64,000 bases of DNA. Origin: Ga0077527 sp038144955. Lineage in GTDB: Bacteria > Pseudomonadota > Gammaproteobacteria > Burkholderiales > SG8-41. The notes beneath the pieces were generated by a model. That model ran no database searches. It worked only from the letters and a program-made list of their open reading frames with translations, and was not told the origin of the DNA. Positions 45,409-54,445 of this stretch are shown piece by piece. A program made the position numbers and the translations under genes. Location: NCBI GenBank assembly GCA_038144955.1, contig JAYQOT010000004.1, positions 8,330 to 72,329 on the forward strand, read 5' to 3'. The first letter of the stretch is position 1. Each line of letters opens with the position of its first letter.

Positions 45409-45855
45409 ATGTTGAAGTATACGGGGTGCGGATTGCGGAATGTCTGGCTGCAGAACGGCTATACGAAGAAAAAAACATCGTATGGCGAAGCGGTGTCCAT
45501 TCAGGATGTTGAAGGGTTGCACCGGGCGCTTGCTAAAACGATTGCACTGAAGCCAAGGCTGACGGGTGCAGAGTTTCGCTTTATCCGCAAAGAACTGGAT
45601 TTGTCACAGGCGGCACTTGCGCGGATGTTCGGTTGCGAGGCGCAAACTATTGCACTTTGGGAAAAAAACAAGGTGCGGGTGCCGAAGCTGGCTGACCGCA
45701 TGCTCCGTTTGATCTATCGGGAGCATGCGGAAGGCAACGTCAAAATCCGGGAGATCATTGATCGCGAAAATGATACGGATCGCAAGAATCGCGATGCGGC
45801 AAAAATGATTTTCGTTGACACCGCCAGAGGCTGGATTTCCAAAGCGGCAGCCTGA
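45409..45855 (+). CDS. HTH-type antitoxin (MqsA/HigA-like)
   Basis: This 148-aa protein opens with a short conserved region (YTGCGLRNVWLQNGYTKKKTSYGEAVSI) found in antitoxins that pair with DUF4258 toxins, then a Cro/CI-type HTH (about residues 55-110, with LDLSQAALARMFGCEAQTIALWE). It should neutralise the DUF4258 protein and bind the upstream palindrome. It ends one base before the stop of the cytochrome gene on the other strand. Confidence 0.75.
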   Translation: MLKYTGCGLRNVWLQNGYTKKKTSYGEAVSIQDVEGLHRALAKTIALKPRLTGAEFRFIRKELDLSQAALARMFGCEAQTIALWEKNKVRVPKLADRMLRLIYREHAEGNVKIREIIDRENDTDRKNRDAAKMIFVDTARGWISKAAA

Positions 45856-46527
45856 TTATTTGCGTGCGTAGCGCTGGAGCAGGCGGACGATTTCCGCCGT
45901 GTCGAGCTCCGGATTGGTACGCAGTTCGCGAACGCCGACAATGGTATTGGCCCATGCCATGTGGCTGCGCATCCGTTTCACGACTTCCGGCCATTCGCTG
46001 GCGGTATGGCGCTGGGGATCCGGCAGCGCGTGGCATTGTGAGCAGGCGATGCTGTAAATCTGGCCGGCGGTCGTGCGCAAGGCCGGGTGATCGGGACTAA
46101 TCGCTTTTTGCCCGTGTTTTTCCAGATAAGCTGCCAGCCCGGCGACCTCGGAATCGCTGGGCGCCCTGACGTCGGTCATCATGTCCTTCATCAGGGGGCC
46201 CATGTTGCCGTTACCACGCATGCGCCAGACCATGCGTTCAATGATGGGTTGCCATCGCGCTGAAGTATGCATCTGGGGGTTAGGCAGGTAGTGACACTGC
46301 ACGCAGTAGCGGGCCGCAAGTTGTGCGCCTTCGCTGTGGGGCTCGGGCAACTGCGAAGGTTCGATGGACGGCGGCAGGATGCGTTCGAGCATGCGGCCGT
46401 GGGGGCTTTTTGCCCAGAGGTATTTGGCCTGGGCGATTGCGGGAGTGTCGGCGGCGCCTGCGGGGTTGATCAACGGCGCCGCGGTGAACAGCAATACGAT
46501 CAGGGCAGGACGCATGACCTGAATCAT
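45856..46527 (-). CDS. Diheme c-type cytochrome
   Basis: This exported cytochrome has a signal peptide (residues about 1-25, ending near PAGA) and two heme c motifs, CVQCH and CSQCH. Each is followed by a similar segment: LPNPQMHTSARW...RMVWRM and LPDPQRHTASEW...RMRSHM, an internal duplication. Late methionines in these repeats are likely axial heme ligands. It resembles c4-like proteins but is not a standard one. Its start overlaps the stop of the methyltransferase gene by four bases. Confidence 0.8.
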   Translation of the reverse strand: MIQVMRPALIVLLFTAAPLINPAGAADTPAIAQAKYLWAKSPHGRMLERILPPSIEPSQLPEPHSEGAQLAARYCVQCHYLPNPQMHTSARWQPIIERMVWRMRGNGNMGPLMKDMMTDVRAPSDSEVAGLAAYLEKHGQKAISPDHPALRTTAGQIYSIACSQCHALPDPQRHTASEWPEVVKRMRSHMAWANTIVGVRELRTNPELDTAEIVRLLQRYARK

Positions 46528-47711
46528 AACGTAACCCGGTTCTGGTGCAGCGATGCGGATTTGTCGCCAGTGTAAAAACCCAGCAAGGGTGACGAAACCG
46601 ACCTGCCCAGTGCGATCACCTTGAACAATTCCCCCATTTCAGCCGGGGACACCAGCTGTTGCACCTGCGCTGCCAGTGGGGCATAGCGCGCCGTGTCGGT
46701 GGCTGGAACTTCGGCGAGCAGGTCGATGATTCCGCAATTGATCAGGAACCGGGCCTGATTGATGTAGCCCAGCAGATCGAGGCCGGCGCAGCGTCCCGCG
46801 TCGTCGATTGCGCTGAAATCGACATGCGTGGTGATGTCCTGCAAACCCGGCCAGAGAAACGGGTCTTCGTGCGCATGATGGCGGTAATGACACATCAGCG
46901 TGCCGCGATTGCGCTGTGGATGGTAGTACTCGTGGGCCGGAAAACCGTAGTCGATGAAAAGCATCACCCCGCGGACGAGTCGCCGTCCGAGATCCCGGAT
47001 GAGTGCCTGGGCAGCGGGATTCAGTTCGGTTTCATAGCCATCAGGCAGGCCCAGCTTTGCAGCAGCAGCAGCAAGCTCGCTGCTTGCGGGTCGTGAGGAC
47101 CAGACCAGATCATCTCCAGCCATGCCGGCACCGAGTTCTTGGATGGCGGTTCCGTTTACGCGGATGCGGTGCGCCGGAATCGCGTCCAGTATTTCATTGC
47201 CGATAATGATTCCGGTGATCGAGTCGGGCAGCGCATCCAGCCATTCAATGCGCCCGGTAATTTGGGGGTCCATTTGCCCGAGCCGCTGCTGCTGGCGCTG
47301 GCGCAGGTCACCGCTGGTTTCCAGGATCAGGTAACGTTCAGGCAGACAGTCCAGAACCGCCAGCTCGGCGAGCAGTGTTTGTGCCAGCGTGCCGCTGCCG
47401 GCGCCGATTTCGACGACGTCGGGCAGACCTTGCGGTATCAGGCTGGCTATTTGCCGTGCCAGCGCCCGTCCGAACAGGGACGAGATTTCGGGGGCGGTCA
47501 CAAAATCACCGGCAGCACCGAATTTCCTGCTGCCCGCACTGTAGTAGCCCAGTCCCGGGGCGTGGAGCGCTAGTTCCATGTATCGGGCAAATGAAATCCA
47601 GCCGCCGGATGTGCCGATTTCGGCGGCCATCTGTTGCTGCAGGCGGGTGCTCAGGGCCAGGGCCTCGGCGGATGGCGTCGGCAGTCCTGGTAGTTTTTCC
47701 GTCGAAGTCAC
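46524..47711 (-). CDS. MidA/NDUFAF7-like SAM-dependent methyltransferase
   Basis: This 395-aa protein belongs to the DUF185 family (MidA/NDUFAF7), a Rossmann methyltransferase that in mitochondria methylates an arginine in complex I. The SAM motif is EIGAGSGTLAQTLL, and GYYSAGSRKFGAAGDFVTAPE and NEILDAIP are strong family markers. It overlaps the cytochrome gene by four bases and is divergent from the pteridine reductase gene. The bacterial target is unknown. Confidence 0.9.
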   Translation of the reverse strand: MTSTEKLPGLPTPSAEALALSTRLQQQMAAEIGTSGGWISFARYMELALHAPGLGYYSAGSRKFGAAGDFVTAPEISSLFGRALARQIASLIPQGLPDVVEIGAGSGTLAQTLLAELAVLDCLPERYLILETSGDLRQRQQQRLGQMDPQITGRIEWLDALPDSITGIIIGNEILDAIPAHRIRVNGTAIQELGAGMAGDDLVWSSRPASSELAAAAAKLGLPDGYETELNPAAQALIRDLGRRLVRGVMLFIDYGFPAHEYYHPQRNRGTLMCHYRHHAHEDPFLWPGLQDITTHVDFSAIDDAGRCAGLDLLGYINQARFLINCGIIDLLAEVPATDTARYAPLAAQVQQLVSPAEMGELFKVIALGRSVSSPLLGFYTGDKSASLHQNRVTL

Positions 47712-47787
47712 GCGAGAATATTACGATAAAATAAACAATGAATTACAACCCATCCGATCGATTCCGTCCGGAGTTTCTTCGTTGGTC

Positions 47788-48540
47788 ATGAGCGCATCCC
47801 TGACGGGCAAAACGGTGCTGGTTACTGGCGGAGCACGTCGCGTCGGTGCGGCCATTTCCCGGCGCTTGCATGCCGCCGGTGCGAATGTGGTGGTGCATTA
47901 CCGGAATGCCGCGCAGGATGCTCATGCGCTGCAGCAGGAACTGAACGCAGTGCGAGCCGGATCCGTGGTCCTGGTTCGCGCAGATCTGCTGGTGCAGGGA
48001 GCCCTACCGCAACTGGTGAAAGATGCCACGGATGCCTATGGCCGGCTCGACGGGTTGGTTAATAATGCTTCCAGTTTTTTTGCAACACCCATCGGTTCGA
48101 TAGATGAAAAATCTTGGGAAGATCTGATCGGCACCAACCTCAAGGCGCCGCTTTTTCTGGCGCAGACAGCGGCGGGAGAACTTCGCAAGACACAGGGTGC
48201 CATCGTCAACATCATTGATATTCATGCCGAGTTGCCGATGAAAAATCATGTTGTATACAGTGTCGCCAAAGGCGGTCTGCTGGCGCTGACACGGTCCCTG
48301 GCGCGTGAACTGGGTCCGCAGGTGCGTGTCAACGGCGTATCTCCTGGAACGATCCTCTGGCCGGAAGACCCGGCGTGGCAAAATGACATCGAGCGCCAGC
48401 GCATCGTCAACCAGACGCTGCTCAAGCGCACCGGCGATCCCGGTGATATTGCAGCGGCCGTGGAGTTTTTGCTGGGCGCGCCCTATGTGACCGGCCAGGT
48501 GCTGGCGGTTGACGGTGGACGCAGCGTGGCGGTTGGGTGA
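47788..48540 (+). CDS. Pteridine reductase (SDR family)
   Basis: This short-chain dehydrogenase resembles FolM/PTR1 enzymes that reduce dihydropteridines or dihydrofolate. The NADP motif reads GGARRVGAAI, where an Arg replaces the common Gly-x-Gly-x-Gly pattern, as in pteridine reductases; the catalytic YSVAKGG motif holds Tyr and Lys. The ATG at 47788 gives 250 aa. It ends four bases before ttcA, so the two are probably cotranscribed. Confidence 0.85.
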   Translation: MSASLTGKTVLVTGGARRVGAAISRRLHAAGANVVVHYRNAAQDAHALQQELNAVRAGSVVLVRADLLVQGALPQLVKDATDAYGRLDGLVNNASSFFATPIGSIDEKSWEDLIGTNLKAPLFLAQTAAGELRKTQGAIVNIIDIHAELPMKNHVVYSVAKGGLLALTRSLARELGPQVRVNGVSPGTILWPEDPAWQNDIERQRIVNQTLLKRTGDPGDIAAAVEFLLGAPYVTGQVLAVDGGRSVAVG

Positions 48541-48544
48541 AATC

Positions 48545-49408
48545 ATGAATGAAGTTGTCGCAAAAACCGTAGCCTTCATCAAACCGAAGGCGGTCTACGA
48601 ATCGAACAAGCTTGCCAAGCGTTTGCGCCGCCAGGTCGGCCAGGCCATTGCCGATTTCGGCATGATCCGGGAGGGAGACAAGGTGATGGTCTGCCTTTCA
48701 GGCGGCAAGGACAGCTATGCGCTGCTCGATATCCTGCTGCATTTGCGCAGCCGGGCGCCGGTCGTCTTCGATATCGTCGCCGTCAATCTCGACCAGAAGC
48801 AGCCGGGTTTTCCCGAGCACGTGCTGCCGGATTACCTGACCCGGCTGGGGGTGCCGTTCCGCATCGAAGAACAGGACACGTACAGCATCGTCAAGCGGGT
48901 AATACCCGAAGGCAAGACCATGTGTTCTTTGTGTTCACGCCTGCGACGGGGTGTGTTGTATCGCGTGGCGCAGGAACTGGGTGCCACCAAGATTGCCCTC
49001 GGCCATCACCGGGACGACATACTCGAAACCTTTTTTCTCAACATGTTCTACGGTGGAAAGCTGAAGGCGATGCCGCCGAAGCTGGTGTCCGATGACGGAC
49101 GCAACGTGGTGATCCGGCCTCTGGCCTATTGCGAGGAGCAAGATCTAGAGGCCTATGCCGAACTGCGCCAGTTCCCGATCATTCCCTGCACGCTGTGCGG
49201 CTCGCAGGAAACGCTGAAGCGCAAGGAAGTGAAAGCCATGCTGCGCGAATGGCAAAAGAAACATCCGGGGCGGATCGAAACCCTGCTGACCAGCATCCAG
49301 AATATCCGGCCCTCACACCTGCTGGACCGGAATCTTTTTGATTTTTCTGCTGTCCGTCCAACGGGTTCTGTGGTGGAAGGCGGCGACATCGCCTTCGATC
49401 AGGAATAG
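48545..49408 (+). CDS. ttcA: tRNA 2-thiocytidine(32) synthetase TtcA
   Basis: TtcA thiolates C32 in certain tRNAs using ATP and an iron-sulfur cluster. The PP-loop SGGKDS is at residues 52-57, and the cluster ligands are in CSLC near 126-129 and PCTLCG further on. At 287 aa it is full length. The start at 48545 (MNEVVAKTV) is preferred to an ATG 36 bases upstream inside the preceding gene. It is convergent with the Bug protein gene. Confidence 0.95.
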   Translation: MNEVVAKTVAFIKPKAVYESNKLAKRLRRQVGQAIADFGMIREGDKVMVCLSGGKDSYALLDILLHLRSRAPVVFDIVAVNLDQKQPGFPEHVLPDYLTRLGVPFRIEEQDTYSIVKRVIPEGKTMCSLCSRLRRGVLYRVAQELGATKIALGHHRDDILETFFLNMFYGGKLKAMPPKLVSDDGRNVVIRPLAYCEEQDLEAYAELRQFPIIPCTLCGSQETLKRKEVKAMLREWQKKHPGRIETLLTSIQNIRPSHLLDRNLFDFSAVRPTGSVVEGGDIAFDQE

Positions 49409-49440
49409 GCGAAGTCGGGGCCGCGCCAAAATAGGCCGCG

Positions 49441-49449
49441 CCCCCCCCC
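49441..49449. repeat. Run of nine C
   Basis: A C9 tract lies in the 57-base gap between the convergent ttcA and Bug protein genes, following a 9-base direct repeat GGCCGCGCC (49419-49427 and 49434-49442). It is non-coding; such tracts are common places for base-call errors. Confidence 0.9.
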
Positions 49450-49465
49450 GCCGCCGTCCTGGATT

Positions 49466-50434
49466 CTAGAAGTCGGCCTTGATGCCGTAGGCCTTGACGG
49501 CCTTGCTCCAGCGCGTGATTTCCGAGCGCATGAACTTGTCAAATTGCTCGGGTGAAGTCGGTACCGGTTCATAGCCGCGGGTGCGCAGCATGTTGCCGGT
49601 TTCGCCGTTGAGCACGGCAACGACCGCTTTATTCAGGGTTGTGATTGCCGCCTTGGGCATCGCAACCGGTCCCATCAGCCCGTACCAGCCGGCGATGGTA
49701 AAACCCTTGTATCCCTGTTCCGACAGCGTTGGTACCTCGGGCAGCTGTGCAGCGCGTTTGGCGGTGGTGACTGCGAGCGCGCGCAGTTTGCCGGCCTTGA
49801 TCTGCGGTATCGCTGCGCCGGGTCCTGAAAACAGAGTCTGTACTTCGCCACCGACGGCAGCGGCGACCGACGGCCCTGATCCACGGTAGGGAATATGCGT
49901 CAGTTTGACCTTGGCGGTCTGGAAAAAAGCTTCCTGCGCGATATGGGCGGTGACATTGCCGGAGCCGAAGTTAAGGGCCCCGGGTTTGCTTTGCGCGAGT
50001 TTGATGAAATCAGCCAAGGTGTTCGCCTGCACGCTCGGATGCACGGTCATGATGTACGGCTGTTCGATCAGCTGGCTGATGCCGGCGAAATCCCGTGCCA
50101 CGCTGAAGCTAAGCTTGGGCATCAGCGCCGGGGCCACGGCGGTGGCGCCGATCTCGGCAATGACCAAGGTATAACCATCAGGGTTGGCGGTGGCGGCGAT
50201 CGCTGTGCCAAGGCTGCCCTGTGCGCCGCCGCGGTTGTCGATCAGGATCTGCTGGCCGAGCTGCTTGGTGAGTGCGGGCTGCATGGTGCGCGACACCAGG
50301 TCGGTTCCGCCGCCGGGCGGGAAAGGCACGATCAGTCGCAGCGGCTTGTTCGGATAGTCGGCCGCATTAGCAGCGGAAAAAAAGACGCACAAACCGAGCG
50401 CAATCAGTGCAGACAGCTTGGAGCGATGACGCAT
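49466..50434 (-). CDS. Bug-family (TctC) periplasmic substrate-binding protein
   Basis: This 322-aa protein is a tripartite tricarboxylate transporter-type binding protein, a group greatly expanded in betaproteobacteria. A signal peptide (about residues 1-24, ending ANA) is followed by YPNKPLRLIVPFPPGGGTDLVSR, the Bug signature, and the IPYRGSGPSVAA motif. The ligand is unknown. No TctA or TctB membrane genes are nearby, so it is an orphan, as many Bug proteins are. Confidence 0.9.
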   Translation of the reverse strand: MRHRSKLSALIALGLCVFFSAANAADYPNKPLRLIVPFPPGGGTDLVSRTMQPALTKQLGQQILIDNRGGAQGSLGTAIAATANPDGYTLVIAEIGATAVAPALMPKLSFSVARDFAGISQLIEQPYIMTVHPSVQANTLADFIKLAQSKPGALNFGSGNVTAHIAQEAFFQTAKVKLTHIPYRGSGPSVAAAVGGEVQTLFSGPGAAIPQIKAGKLRALAVTTAKRAAQLPEVPTLSEQGYKGFTIAGWYGLMGPVAMPKAAITTLNKAVVAVLNGETGNMLRTRGYEPVPTSPEQFDKFMRSEITRWSKAVKAYGIKADF

Positions 50435-50576
50435 GACTTCTCCCCGTTATTGTTGGTGGTATTGAGGTGACATTATCACGGCTTTACGGATCGGTGGGTA
50501 GTTGTAACTTCATTACGGAGTTAAAAATTATTGATATAAAACAATTGGTTATAATTTTTTTGTGCAGATTATTATG

Positions 50577-50605
50577 TTGTCAAAATTATTTTGTCATGAT
50601 AGATT
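50577..50605 (+). promoter_or_regulatory. Candidate sigma-70 promoter of the HTH-aminotransferase gene
   Basis: TTGTCA (50577-50582) and TAGATT (50600-50605) are 17 bases apart, in an AT-rich spacer about 40 bases before the ATG at 50645. TTGTCA is repeated at 50591-50596, and a separate TATAAT lies at 50550-50555, so a second promoter or a regulator site is possible. Confidence 0.4.
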
Positions 50606-50644
50606 GTCGTCCTATATCAATGCTATTCCATCCATACGCTAACC

Positions 50645-52168
50645 ATGAACTGCGCAGAAAGACTGGTTGAACTGTTCGGCAGCCAAGCTGAAGTGGCCCG
50701 CCGCTTCCGCCTGGACCGTGCAGTGGTCAGCAACTGGGTCAAGTCGGGTTACGTGCCCGCGCGCTGGGCCATGGAAGTCGAGCATGTCACCGAGGGCCAG
50801 GTGCGTGCGGTGGACATACTCAACGAAGCCAATGCCAGGAAGCCGATCCGGTTGAAGTCGCGTCCGGATGGGGAAAATTTCATCGATTCGACGCTCACAG
50901 GGAGTTCCGCCATGAATTCGTTCGCCCCCACCAAACGCATAGGGTCTTTCCATCCGCCGCGCCGTACCCTGATGGGTCCGGGCCCGACGGAAATCCATCC
51001 CCGCGTCCTGACCACCATGAGCCAGCCGGCCATCGGTTATCTCGATCCGGTGTTTGTTGAAATGATGGACGAGCTCAAGACGTTGCTCCGCTATGTCTAC
51101 CAGACGAAAAATCCCCTGACTTTCCCGATATCCGGTCCCGGTTCGGTCGGCATGGAATACTGCTTCGTCAACCTGGTCAAACCCGGCGACAAAGTCATCG
51201 TCTGCCGCAATGGCGTATTCGGCGGTCGCATGATCGAAAACGTCGAGCGCTGCGGCGGCATCCCGATTGTCGTCGAAGACAAATGGGGGGAACCGGTTGA
51301 TCCGCAGAAGCTGGAAGATGCGCTGAAGAAGAATCCCGATGTGCGCGTGGTCGCTTTTGTGCATGCCGAGACCTCGACCGGCGTTCTTTCGGATGCCAAG
51401 ACCCTGGTTGAGATCGCCCACAAGCACAATGCACTGACCATAGTTGACACCGTGACCTCGCTGGGTGGTTCACCGGTGCTGGTCGACGAATGGAAAATTG
51501 ACGCTGCTTACTCTGCCAGCCAGAAGTGCCTGTCGTGCACGCCGGGGCTGTCGCCGGTGACGTTTTCCGAACGGGTTGTCGATTACGTCAAGTCGCGCAA
51601 GGACAAGATTCATTCCTGGTTCATGGATATGAACCTGCTGCTCGGCTATTGGGGCGAGTCCACGCGCACCTATCATCACACCGCGCCGACCAATTCGCTG
51701 TTCGCGCTGCACGAAGCGCTGCTGCTTATCCGCGAAGAAGGCCTGGAAAATGCGTGGGCCCGTGTGCACCGTGACCACATCGCGCTGAAAGCCGGCATCG
51801 AAGCCATGGGATTAAAGTTTTTCGTCAAGGAAAACAACCAGATTCCGCAGATGAACGCAGTGGCCTGTCCTGAAGGTGTCAATGAGGCAGAGGTGCGTAA
51901 GCGCCTGCTCTCCGAGTTCAGCCTGGAAATCGGCGCCGGCCTTGGCCCGCTGGCCGGGAAAATCTGGCGCTTCGGCCTGATGGGTTATTCATGTCGTCCC
52001 GCCAATGTCATGCTGTGCTTGTCGGCGCTGGGTTCGGTGCTTGACGATATGGGCTATCCCGTCCATGTGGGTGACGCCGAAGCCGCGGCGCACGGCGCCT
52101 ATGCAGCCATGCATTCCGAAGAAGCGAAATCGCGCAAGAAACGGGAGGCTGCCAAGGAAGCAGCCTGA
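50645..52168 (+). CDS. HTH domain fused to alanine-glyoxylate-type aminotransferase
   Basis: The first 65 residues form a Cro/YdaS-like HTH (LFGSQAEVARRFRLDRAVVSNWVKSG). From residue 90 the protein is a class V PLP aminotransferase of the alanine/serine-glyoxylate group, with PGPTEIHPRVL near the start and the PLP lysine in SASQKCLS. The frame is open throughout (507 aa). A second start at ATG 50912 has a good ribosome site (AGGGAG), so the enzyme may also be made alone; the first ATG has a weak site. The fusion may be real, or two overlapping products in one frame. Confidence 0.75.
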   Translation: MNCAERLVELFGSQAEVARRFRLDRAVVSNWVKSGYVPARWAMEVEHVTEGQVRAVDILNEANARKPIRLKSRPDGENFIDSTLTGSSAMNSFAPTKRIGSFHPPRRTLMGPGPTEIHPRVLTTMSQPAIGYLDPVFVEMMDELKTLLRYVYQTKNPLTFPISGPGSVGMEYCFVNLVKPGDKVIVCRNGVFGGRMIENVERCGGIPIVVEDKWGEPVDPQKLEDALKKNPDVRVVAFVHAETSTGVLSDAKTLVEIAHKHNALTIVDTVTSLGGSPVLVDEWKIDAAYSASQKCLSCTPGLSPVTFSERVVDYVKSRKDKIHSWFMDMNLLLGYWGESTRTYHHTAPTNSLFALHEALLLIREEGLENAWARVHRDHIALKAGIEAMGLKFFVKENNQIPQMNAVACPEGVNEAEVRKRLLSEFSLEIGAGLGPLAGKIWRFGLMGYSCRPANVMLCLSALGSVLDDMGYPVHVGDAEAAAHGAYAAMHSEEAKSRKKREAAKEAA

Positions 52169-52192
52169 TCAGGTATCGTAGAACTTAATGAC

Positions 52193-52219
52193 CGGCCGCT
52201 GACAGCGGCCGTTTTTTTT
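52193..52219 (+). terminator. Rho-independent terminator after the aminotransferase gene
   Basis: Arms CGGCCGCT (52193-52200) and AGCGGCCG (52204-52211) pair perfectly around a GAC loop and are followed by eight T (52212-52219). The hairpin is 24 bases after the stop and also faces the end of mgtE. Confidence 0.85.
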
Positions 52220-52243
52220 CGAGCGCGGGCCCGTGGCCCCGGT

Positions 52244-53476
52244 TCAGATCAGCAGGGCGGCGAGACCGAGCAGCAAGCCCATGCTGACCACATCAGTTGC
52301 CGTGGTCAGAAAAATGCTCGAGGCCGTGGCAGGATCGAAACCAAAACGCTTCAGCGTCAGCGGCACCATCGCGCCGGAAATGCCGCTGGCGACGCAACTG
52401 CCGATCAATGCTACCCAGACGACCAGGCTCAGCAGAATGGCATGGGGATTGTTCTGGTAGGTTGCAACGATGAACATGCCCAGCGCGGCCACCAGTCCCG
52501 TGAAAGTGCCATTCAGCGCACCCAGTGACGCTTCCTTGATGACCAGCGCACGTTCCTGTCCCGCCTTAAGTTCGCCCAGCGTCATTCCGCGCAGCGTCAC
52601 CGCCAGCGCCTGACAACCGGTGTTTCCGGACTGGCCGGCCAGCACCGGCAGGAACAACGCGAGTATTACCAGCCGGTCCACGGTGTCCTGGAAAATGGCG
52701 ACTACGGCACCGGCGACGAAGGCGGTGGCGAGGTTGATTTGCAGCCAGGGGTGGCGAAACTTGAAGCTGGATTTCAGCGGTGTCGCCAGGCGTTCCTCTT
52801 TTTCGACACCGACCATGCTACCGACCTGGGCGGTGATTTCGAAGGCCTGTTCCTCGAACATGGTCTGGCCGCGCACCAGGCCGAGCAGCTTCCCGTGCCC
52901 GTCACAGACGGGATAAGAGGGATAGTGCCGGTCCAGCACCAGTTTCATGGCGTCGGCCAGGGGGAGACCGGGCGTCAGGGAAAAAGCATTGCGCAGCATG
53001 ATGGATTCAAGCACGACCTGATCGTCAGCAAACAGCAGGTCGCGCATGGTGATGATGCCCAAAAGCTTGCCGCTTGAATCCGTGATGTAACCATAGGTGA
53101 TGAAAGCTGTCCGTACCAGCGGACGCAATTGCTCTATGGTGTCGCGGACTCGCATATCCGGGCGGAACACTGCGCGAACCGGTTCCATCATCCGGCCGAT
53201 GGTGCCATCGGGATACTGCTGGTTGGTTCGCCATTGATTGACGATTTCCGGCGGTGCTGCATGGAGGATGCCGTCAACCAGGCCACCGGGAAGTTCAGCA
53301 ATGATGTCAGCGGTCATCGCCGGATTGAGCGCCTGCAGTACTTCGGCGATCCGGCTGGCCGGGTATTCAGCGAGCAGGTTTGCAGCTTCCCGTGGTGAAC
53401 GGGCCTTGGCTTCCTGTGACAGTTCCTGCAGATCGAGTTTGCGCGCCGCGGGATTGACGTTCGTGTCAGTGTCCAA
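52244..53476 (-). CDS. mgtE: Magnesium transporter MgtE
   Basis: MgtE is a Mg2+ channel gated by intracellular magnesium. The 410-aa protein has an N-terminal superhelical domain (about residues 15-110), tandem CBS domains (about 110-235) and a C-terminal membrane domain with about five helices. The pore signature LPVLAGQSGNTGCQALAVTLRGM is present. It is somewhat shorter than the 450-aa Thermus protein. It lies upstream of nothing on its strand except the intergenic terminator. Confidence 0.94.
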   Translation of the reverse strand: MDTDTNVNPAARKLDLQELSQEAKARSPREAANLLAEYPASRIAEVLQALNPAMTADIIAELPGGLVDGILHAAPPEIVNQWRTNQQYPDGTIGRMMEPVRAVFRPDMRVRDTIEQLRPLVRTAFITYGYITDSSGKLLGIITMRDLLFADDQVVLESIMLRNAFSLTPGLPLADAMKLVLDRHYPSYPVCDGHGKLLGLVRGQTMFEEQAFEITAQVGSMVGVEKEERLATPLKSSFKFRHPWLQINLATAFVAGAVVAIFQDTVDRLVILALFLPVLAGQSGNTGCQALAVTLRGMTLGELKAGQERALVIKEASLGALNGTFTGLVAALGMFIVATYQNNPHAILLSLVVWVALIGSCVASGISGAMVPLTLKRFGFDPATASSIFLTTATDVVSMGLLLGLAALLI

Positions 53477-53557
53477 GTGAATTCCCCTTATTCAACATCC
53501 GGCGCTGGTGCGCCCGATGCAGAGTATAGGGGAGCGGCGGCCCGGCTGCGCGCCGAA

Positions 53558-54403
53558 CTACAGTCCCAGCCGCTGCAGGATCGTGCTGGTCAGACCAGCC
53601 TGGTTCATGGTGTAAAAGTGCAATCCCGGCGCACCCGCAGAAAGCAGGTCGTCGCACAGCCGGGTGACCACATCAAGGCCGAAAGCTCGGATGGCGGCGG
53701 TATCGTCGCCATAGCCTTCCAGTTTGCGGCGTATCCAGCGCGGAATTTCAGCGCCGCAGGCGTCCGAGAACCGTGCCAGCTGGGAAAAGCGCCCGATCGG
53801 CATGATGCCCGGGACTACCGGGATTCCCAGTCCCATCGCTTCGCATTCCTCGATGAAATGGAAATAGCAGTCGGCGTTGTAGAAGTACTGGGTAATCGCC
53901 GAATCGGCACCGGCCTCGACCTTGCGCTTGAAGTTGGCGAGGTCGTCCTGCGCGCTCCGGCACTGGGGGTGATATTCGGGATAAGCCGCAACCTCGATCG
54001 TGAACTGGCTGCCGAACTCTTTGCGGATGAAAGTCACCAGTTCATTGGCGTAACGGAATTCGCCCGCCGCCGCCAGACCCGATGGGAGGTCTCCGCGCAG
54101 TGCCACCAGATGGGTGATGCCGTTGTCCTTGTAACGCTGCAGCATTTCGCGCACGCTCTCGCGCGTCGAGGCGACACAGGATATGTGCGGAGCGGCTGCA
54201 AAACCCTGGTTGCGGATGTCCAGCACCGTGCTCAGCGTGCGGTCGCGGGTGGAGCCGCCGGCGCCGAATGTCACCGAAAAAAACTTCGGTTTCAGTTGCG
54301 CCAGTTGCTCGGTGACAGCGCGAAGCTTCTCGGCACCTTCGGGGGTGTTAGGCGGGAAAAACTCGAAGCTTATGGTACGGTCAAATTTCTTCTGGGATTC
54401 CAT
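53558..54403 (-). CDS. metF: 5,10-methylenetetrahydrofolate reductase
   Basis: MetF reduces methylene-THF to methyl-THF for methionine synthesis, using FAD and NADH. The markers SFEFFPPNTPEG, FSVTFGAGGSTRDRT and LVALRGDLPSG are present, and the 281-aa length is usual. The start at 54403 (MESQKKFDR) is preferred over one 15 bases upstream. It is 42 bases after ahcY on the same strand, so it shares the riboswitch-controlled transcript. Confidence 0.95.
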   Translation of the reverse strand: MESQKKFDRTISFEFFPPNTPEGAEKLRAVTEQLAQLKPKFFSVTFGAGGSTRDRTLSTVLDIRNQGFAAAPHISCVASTRESVREMLQRYKDNGITHLVALRGDLPSGLAAAGEFRYANELVTFIRKEFGSQFTIEVAAYPEYHPQCRSAQDDLANFKRKVEAGADSAITQYFYNADCYFHFIEECEAMGLGIPVVPGIMPIGRFSQLARFSDACGAEIPRWIRRKLEGYGDDTAAIRAFGLDVVTRLCDDLLSAGAPGLHFYTMNQAGLTSTILQRLGL

Positions 54404-54445
54404 GGTCGTCACTCGCATCCTTGGCGGAAAATTTTCTGCCCCGGG

